Positions 45,577 to 50,732 of a stretch of DNA of 50,732 bases are shown here, in pieces. Both the position numbers and the translations under genes were made by a program. How positions within the stretch are numbered: the first letter of the stretch is position 1; each line of letters opens with the position of its first letter. The notes below the pieces were generated by a model. The model ran no database searches. It was given only the letters and a program-made list of their open reading frames with translations, and had not been told where the DNA came from. The DNA comes from GCA-2786165 sp964625775 (GTDB lineage Bacteria; Pseudomonadota; Gammaproteobacteria; Legionellales; Legionellaceae): contig CAZVEH010000016.1 in the NCBI GenBank assembly GCA_964625775.1, positions 1 through 50,732 of the forward strand. Direction: 5' to 3'.

Positions 45577-48432
45577 CTAAGAGATGCGGCACAACTCAGG
45601 TTGATCTCCTTGATTAAATAGAGCCAGATCTTCATAAAATTTATCGACATTAGTCGAGTTTCCTTTTATCAAACAGCAGTCCTTACCGACATCAGATATT
45701 ATCTTGATATCTGACGAGCGCAATGACTCTAACTTTCTTTTAGCCTCGCTAAATTTGGCATTCTGATTGACGAAAAAAGGCAATGTTGATACTGAAACGA
45801 CACATTCTTCCGGAGACTTTCTTTCTGCTGCAAAACGATAACCCTGTTTAAACAAAAAATTTATATCGTTTCTTATCTCGGATAATCTACTTGTCCGTTG
45901 CGTAATCATTTGTTTTTGGCTTTTTGTAAAATCTTCTAAAATAGTAATCAGTCGATTTAGATCAGTTATCTGCGTTTCATCAACAGAGCGGGATATTGTT
46001 ATTGTTTTTCTACGCTCCAAAAGACTGATAAAAATCGGTAGTGCCCCTTCTCGTATAATTATCTCTGCAATTTGTTGCCGTGTTCCATTAGAACACAGCA
46101 AACAACACCTAGTTAGAGCCATAGCAAAAACAAAAGCATCATTTTCATTGTAACGATTATTAACACTACATGTGGTAGAACAACCTTTTTTATCAGCTAC
46201 AAGAGCTACTTCATGATGGTACTCAGCCTTTAATAATTCAAGTAGGATAGGCACAGCGCCAGAACTATGCACAGCTTCTTGAGCAGTCGCTTCATAAATA
46301 TACTGTAGATCGTTTGAAACATCCCTTCGAATATCGGAATTTTCGTCTTTTAATAGTGCAACCAGAACTGGGATCCCGCCTGCTTCGTAGAAGGCAACGT
46401 AATTTTCTAAACCACCTCTAATAAAAAATCCTAACAAACTTGCAGTATTTTTACGAATTCTGGCATCTGAGTGCTTTAACAATAAAATAAGACCTTGAAT
46501 ACAATTTAAATTTTTTAGTACATGGCACTGATCAAATCCGCTATAACAGACAACAATCCGGCAAATTGTTTCTATTGCTAGAAACTTAATTTCATTATCT
46601 TCATCGCCTGATAATGTCAAAAGAATCTTTATGACTGACTTTGATTCAACATTCTTTTTTCTATCTAACTCAGAAAGATAAAGTAAAAAATCAACGAGAG
46701 ATTTCGCTGCTAATTGTCTATAAGAAGGTAAATTCTTCTTGTCACTTATAAAATCAAATAAAATACTCATGCACTCTATATCATTTCTTGCTGCTAATGC
46801 AACGGCCTTGTACAATTGTACAGCCACAGCTTGCTGATTCATTTTCTCTTTTCGCCGATCAATCAATATCCTTTCTGCAAGCTCGTTAACAGGTTCCGAT
46901 ATGATGACTGAGGAAGCAATTGCCGATGAAGAGAATTCTTCTTTTTGGTTGTTTTGCAGAATATTCTCGATTTGAACCTTACGGTGAACAAGTAAACTGC
47001 TGGCTACACATTTTTTATCCCGCACCCCTCCGTCACTATATACTACTCGCAATAAAGATTGACTTCGAGATAAGGCTTGAAGAAACCTGTTCCAAGGAGA
47101 TAGTTCTACCTGTAAAAGGAAACAAGATGAAACCGGGGCTTCACTGAGCTCGTTCAATCGATTGCCGAGATTTAAATACAAAGTGACGAGTGCTGCACAT
47201 TGCAAAAAAAGTTGTTCGAGATATCCCCAGTGCTTTGCGGATAGTAAGCTTAAATTAATATTCTCTAAGTTTAATTCTTGCAATCTTTGGCATTGAGTTA
47301 TTGCTGGCACAAAAGCGCGCCATTGTTTGCCTTTTAAGCTGCTTAAATGAGTTTTCGATATATCTAATTTAAGGAGAGAGGTGAGCTGCATAAACTCGTT
47401 GCCTGCTATAGACCAATGTTCAGCCGTTAAATTTTCTAATTTATTATTAGATAAATTTAATTCTGTTAAATTTGGCGTTAAAGCTATCGCTTTGAAAAAA
47501 GATGAGAATTTCTCTAAAGATGCGTTTCCTAAATCATTATTTTCAAAGCTTAAGCTAACTAACGTATAACATTTTAAAAGCGTTTGCCCGAAAGCTTGCC
47601 AATTTTCAGGATTATATTGCAGCAGTCTCTGCCCTATTAAGCCAAGTGCTTTAAGTCCAGCACATGCAGATAAATTTTTATAGCTTACCATATGGCTATA
47701 GTTGAAGTTTAATTCAGATATTGATCCAATAGCTCCGCTCAGCGGCCATATTAGATATAAAAATAAAGTGTCCTCTAGCGTATTAAGCTTAGAGCAACGC
47801 GATAATGCCTTTGCCCAAGCTTCTCGTTGTTGAATAGTTATTTCATTATTTATGCCATATTGAGCATCTATGCCTAAGCTTAAGGTCACGAGAGCTAGGC
47901 TCTGAGAGAATAAAGCTTCTAGCTCTTCTATTTGTCTGACCGTTAATTTTTCTAAACTATTTTGATTCAAGTGTAATGTACTCAACAAAGGGCAGTTTTG
48001 AGAGAGTACATTCCCAAGTGTCCGCCACTTATCAGAATCCAAACAATTGAGTCGATTTCTGCTTAAATTTAACTCAACTAGAGAGGGAATTGAAACTGCC
48101 TGGCAGAAAGCCTGCCATTGATCAGCATCAAGTGAGCTTAAACCATTGAATATAAACCCATAGCTATTCATCCTTAAATTATAATGGGCGGTTGAGACGC
48201 TAAGTCTCAATTTTTTAAGATTTCGACATTGCAGCATGGCGTACCCAAAAGCTTGCCAGGCTAAAACCGAAAAATGATCAAAACCAGTGCTCTCTATTTC
48301 TAAGCTCTCTAGTGCAATACACTCAGGTAATAGATTTAAAAACTCCAGTAATTTATCCGATAATTCCACAAATAAGTTTGTAAACTTTTGTCTGTTTTCC
48401 TTGGAATGGAGTAAAAATTCTTCTAGTGTCAC
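45577..48432 (-). CDS. Leucine-rich-repeat / ARM-like protein, candidate effector
   Basis: 951 residues without a signal peptide. Residues 1-470 hold about a dozen LRRs of an RNI-like type, with a unit like LVELNLSRNRLNCLDSDKWR, LTELNLSNNKLENLTAEHW and LQELNLENINLSLLSAKHW, in which a Trp recurs after each short loop. Residues about 470-560 are a linker (VHRKVQIENILQNNQKEEF). Residues about 560-800 look like ARM/HEAT helices (IQGLILLLKHSDARIRKNTA; GGIPVLVALLKDENSDIRRD; SGAVPILLELLKAEY). The C-terminus is unrecognised. LRR and ARM modules bind proteins and occur in Legionellales effectors. It is AT-richer than the housekeeping genes and flanked by IS remnants, suggesting acquisition. It lies 44 bp downstream of a shorter paralogue. 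The molecular target is unknown. Confidence 0.8.
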   Translation of the reverse strand: MTLEEFLLHSKENRQKFTNLFVELSDKLLEFLNLLPECIALESLEIESTGFDHFSVLAWQAFGYAMLQCRNLKKLRLSVSTAHYNLRMNSYGFIFNGLSSLDADQWQAFCQAVSIPSLVELNLSRNRLNCLDSDKWRTLGNVLSQNCPLLSTLHLNQNSLEKLTVRQIEELEALFSQSLALVTLSLGIDAQYGINNEITIQQREAWAKALSRCSKLNTLEDTLFLYLIWPLSGAIGSISELNFNYSHMVSYKNLSACAGLKALGLIGQRLLQYNPENWQAFGQTLLKCYTLVSLSFENNDLGNASLEKFSSFFKAIALTPNLTELNLSNNKLENLTAEHWSIAGNEFMQLTSLLKLDISKTHLSSLKGKQWRAFVPAITQCQRLQELNLENINLSLLSAKHWGYLEQLFLQCAALVTLYLNLGNRLNELSEAPVSSCFLLQVELSPWNRFLQALSRSQSLLRVVYSDGGVRDKKCVASSLLVHRKVQIENILQNNQKEEFSSSAIASSVIISEPVNELAERILIDRRKEKMNQQAVAVQLYKAVALAARNDIECMSILFDFISDKKNLPSYRQLAAKSLVDFLLYLSELDRKKNVESKSVIKILLTLSGDEDNEIKFLAIETICRIVVCYSGFDQCHVLKNLNCIQGLILLLKHSDARIRKNTASLLGFFIRGGLENYVAFYEAGGIPVLVALLKDENSDIRRDVSNDLQYIYEATAQEAVHSSGAVPILLELLKAEYHHEVALVADKKGCSTTCSVNNRYNENDAFVFAMALTRCCLLCSNGTRQQIAEIIIREGALPIFISLLERRKTITISRSVDETQITDLNRLITILEDFTKSQKQMITQRTSRLSEIRNDINFLFKQGYRFAAERKSPEECVVSVSTLPFFVNQNAKFSEAKRKLESLRSSDIKIISDVGKDCCLIKGNSTNVDKFYEDLALFNQGDQPELCRIS

Positions 48433-48476
48433 GATTCTCTCCTTTTGAATAATATCATAATCTTACGGAAGCACAA

Positions 48477-49376
48477 TTATTTTCTGTTTGGTATAACCAC
48501 CATCGACAAGGAAGAAGCTAAAGCATTTTTATTAGGTGTCCTATGGGAATTCTCGTTTAATATCTTATCTATTTGATATTGTCGTTTTCTTTCTTCGTTG
48601 CCTGCTGGAAATAAGGTCTCACACGCAGGCTCACCCAATATCTCAATTACCGTTTTACTTTTCGCGAGTGCATTAAGGAATTGTTGCCACGGAGCGGTTC
48701 CAAAGCAAAAGTACAATGAATAAGAACCCAAATTTCGTAAAGCATCTTTATCTAAAATCAGGGTTTTTAGCGAAGAAGACCCTTCAAGCATTTCACCGAG
48801 ATATTGTAAATCAGCCTGTGAGGCCTTGTTCAGTTTCCATCCAACCAGATTCAAATGCTGAAGATTTTGGCATTGCGCAATAGATTGTCCTAAGAGACGC
48901 GGCCATGCGAAGCTCCCGCCATCACAAAAAAGAGTATACCTTAAATTTACTGAACGAAGCTGAGAGCAAGTGACTAATGTATCGGCAAAAACTTTCATCT
49001 GATCTTCAGAAAACAAGTATAGTTTGTTTTGTCCGAAACCAAGATGAAAAAGATTTTTGCATTTAGATAATGCGTCTTTCAATATACAGAGCTTCTCCAC
49101 AGGTAGCTCTTCTAAACCGTTCGCTGCTAGGCTTAGTGATTGTAACGAAGAAAAAGTTGAAATTATTTGACAAAACCTCTGAAAAGATTCATTGGATATC
49201 TGCGATAAAAAACTAGTATGGTCAAAGCATAAAACTTTAACAGATTTGCATTGTTCAAGCGCCGTAAAAAAAATATCAAACTCACGCCATTTTACTTTAT
49301 CTTTAAATATAATTTCTTTTAGAGAGGCCCTATCACTTTCCGCGCACTTGGGCAACTGATCGAATTCTATGTACAT
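48477..49376 (-). CDS. Leucine-rich-repeat protein, shorter paralogue of the neighbouring LRR/ARM protein
   Basis: 299 residues, LRRs throughout (LQSLSLAANGLEELPVEKL, LFHLGFGQNKLYLFSEDQM, LQHLNLVGWKLNKASQADL). The C-terminal part (PWQQFLNALAKSKTVIEIL; YQIDKILNENSHRTPNKNA; ASSLSMVVIP) matches the end of the LRR region and linker of the larger protein (PWNRFLQALSRSQSLLRVV; VQIENILQNNQ; ASSVIISEP). It therefore corresponds to that protein without its ARM-like half, either by truncation or because the larger one gained the ARM part. Same strand, 44-bp spacing: probably one transcript. No secretion signal visible. Confidence 0.78.
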   Translation of the reverse strand: MYIEFDQLPKCAESDRASLKEIIFKDKVKWREFDIFFTALEQCKSVKVLCFDHTSFLSQISNESFQRFCQIISTFSSLQSLSLAANGLEELPVEKLCILKDALSKCKNLFHLGFGQNKLYLFSEDQMKVFADTLVTCSQLRSVNLRYTLFCDGGSFAWPRLLGQSIAQCQNLQHLNLVGWKLNKASQADLQYLGEMLEGSSSLKTLILDKDALRNLGSYSLYFCFGTAPWQQFLNALAKSKTVIEILGEPACETLFPAGNEERKRQYQIDKILNENSHRTPNKNALASSLSMVVIPNRK

Positions 49377-49509
49377 TATTTTTTGTCCTTAAAAATTCTA
49401 TTCAAAAAATATAACTCGTTTCGTTTCAAACAGCTTTCATCAAGAAGGGAGTTTATAGAAACCCCTCCAAAGTGCCTGTACAAAAGTTGCCAGCGGCAGA
49501 TTCAACCGA

Positions 49510-50505
49510 TCATTGCAACACCTCGCTCAATTTATCTGCTGGAGATAGAAAGTTCAATGTTTTTCTTGGTCTTTCGTTTAACTCTTTAGCAATTTGATCT
49601 AAATCGGATTGTTCATAAACACTTAAATCTGTTTTTTTAGGCATATATTGTCTTAGGAGACGGTTAGTATTTTCGTTTGTTCCTCTTTGCCAAGGTGATT
49701 GAGGATCGCAAAAATAGACCTTTATTTCGGTATCAATAGTAAATTTTTTATGTTTTGCCAGTTCCATTCTTCGATCCCAGGTGAGCGATATTTTTAATTG
49801 AGTCGGAAGCTCGATAATTTTGTTAGTGATGGCACTTACCACAGTAGTTGAATCATTGCCGTTAAGTTTAACCAACAGAGTAAATCTTGATGTTCTTTCA
49901 ACCAATGTAGCAACATAAGATTTATTTGACCCACAGATTAAATCGCCTTCCCAATGTCCCGGGATGGTGCGTTTATCAATATCTCTTGGCCTATCATGGA
50001 TAGATACTGCATCTATAATGCCTCCTCGCGCATTACCCTTTGTATTAAAATGTTTAGATTACCTCATGACTCTCTGCGTTCGAAGATGCTTTAATAATTC
50101 TTTCTTCAAGTGCCATCGAGATTGAATATAAAGTGTCTTATAAATAGATTCATGAGAAATATGCATATGGGTGTCAGTTGGGTAAGTACGCTTAAGATAA
50201 CCAGATATTTGTTCTGGTGACCATTTGTTTGAAAGTTTATCTGTAATGATATTATTTAACGCAATATTAATTTGAAGCTTGGATTTTTTTGGGCGTTTGG
50301 CTCTTATCCACGTTTGCCTATCCGCCGAAATAGCTCGATATTTTGCAATACCCCCATTACGCTTAATTTCTCTTGATAAGCGGTCTTCATTAAATACCTA
50401 TAATAAATTAGCGTAAGCATCGTAATTGAAATGGATTGTTGAAACCGTTCTGCCTTCATGATAATGCCAAATCAATTTCCGTACTTGTTGTATAAGATTA
50501 TCCAT
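49510..50505 (-). pseudogene. IS30-family transposase with two in-frame stops
   Basis: A near full-length frame can be read from ATG 50505 (MDNLIQQVRKLIWHYHEGRT) to 49510. Blocks: LSREIKRNGGIAKYRA, KWSPEQISGYLKRTYP, HMHISHESIYKTLYIQ, GHWEGDLICG (first DDE Asp), VATLVERTSRFTLLVKLNG, SPWQRGTNENTNRLLRQYMP (DDE Glu region), NERPRKTLNFLSPADKL. In-frame stops are TAG at 50398-50400 and TAA at 50059-50061, so it is inactive. It bounds the LRR gene pair on the right. Confidence 0.85.
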
Positions 50506-50604
50506 TTTTACAAAAGATTTGTAAGCGGTTAATAAACCCCATCTATTCAAGCGCGGAATAAATTCAGATACTTACTCCAATTCAAACAGGCAGGAGTAAA
50601 TAGG

Positions 50605-50721
50605 ATGGGTACAGAAAATAAACCAACATACAAAGCAGGGTTCTGGAAAGATCATTCATCGGCATGGAAATTAAGTGACTCATATATGGACCCTACCGGT
50701 ACTGCAATAGGAAGAACTTAA
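50605..50721 (+). CDS. Small open frame, possible truncated transposase accessory protein
   Basis: 38 codons (MGTENKPTYKAGFWKDHSSA, then WKLSDSYMDPTGTAIGRT) with a good AGGAG site about 10 nt before the ATG. The FWKDHSSAWKLSD segment is reminiscent of the first residues of IS66-type accessory proteins (WxxHxxAWxxSxLS), after which the sequence diverges, suggesting truncation. It lies at the window edge. Function not established. Confidence 0.3.
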   Translation: MGTENKPTYKAGFWKDHSSAWKLSDSYMDPTGTAIGRT

Positions 50722-50732
50722 TTTTTAGCAAA

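Noticed and set aside
48433..48476. The two LRR genes as one gene split by a mutation
   Set aside because: The short protein's C-terminus is homologous to the middle of the larger one rather than being its missing N-terminus, so they are paralogues; ATTATTC/AAGGAGAG start signals also lie in the gap.

Overview
This window looks like chromosome from an intracellular gammaproteobacterium of the order Legionellales (Legionella, Coxiella, Rickettsiella or Berkiella relatives). I base this on an IcmN/DotK-like lipoprotein of the Dot/Icm type IVB secretion system, a type II secretin with an N-terminal SPOR domain followed directly by gspE, and several large proteins with eukaryote-like domains. Genus cannot be decided from the sequence alone. 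Base composition is moderately AT-rich, and visibly more so in the last 5 kb.

Layout. 1-7 kb: tyrS diverging from a cell-wall M23 peptidase and a PQ-loop membrane protein, then spmA-spmB, a DUF1460 hydrolase and icmN. 7.1-15.7 kb: one giant gene (protein kinase-like domain, ankyrin-like region, very long coiled coil) interrupted by a 100-N assembly gap that falls inside a coiled-coil tandem repeat. 15.7-18.9 kb: accessory region with three copies of a 151-bp palindromic element, a hicAB toxin-antitoxin pair, a REP-associated (RAYT) transposase and an ExoY/edema-factor-like nucleotidyl cyclase, ending at tRNA-Met(CAU). 19-20.7 kb: a nitrilase and a second RAYT with its own, different REP palindromes. 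20.7-37.6 kb: mostly housekeeping genes: gspD-gspE, an amino-acid permease, era-recO, a type IV pilin, an adenylate kinase fused to thioredoxin, clpS-clpA-glycosyltransferase-lytic transglycosylase, icd, and mreBCD. 37.7-40.5 kb: an Xre-RES toxin-antitoxin pair, a secreted ComEA-like protein and a Rab-like GTPase with a C-terminal membrane segment. 40.8-44.7 kb: a single-module Pls/PosA-type non-ribosomal peptide synthetase. 44.7-50.7 kb: an insertion-sequence graveyard (IS982, IS5-like, IS30 remnants) enclosing two tandem leucine-rich-repeat proteins, the larger carrying an ARM-like region.

How it fits together. The housekeeping part supplies translation, wall synthesis, protein turnover and secretion machinery (Dot/Icm lipoprotein, type II secretin and ATPase, pilin). 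The accessory genes are candidate substrates of that machinery: kinase-coiled-coil protein, nucleotidyl cyclase, Rab-like GTPase and LRR/ARM proteins all resemble host-manipulating effectors. None can be proven secreted from sequence alone. The most noteworthy items are the ExoY-like cyclase with all its key residues, the giant kinase protein with a predictable assembly-gap length, the Adk-thioredoxin fusion, the membrane-anchored Rab-like GTPase and the Pls-like synthetase.
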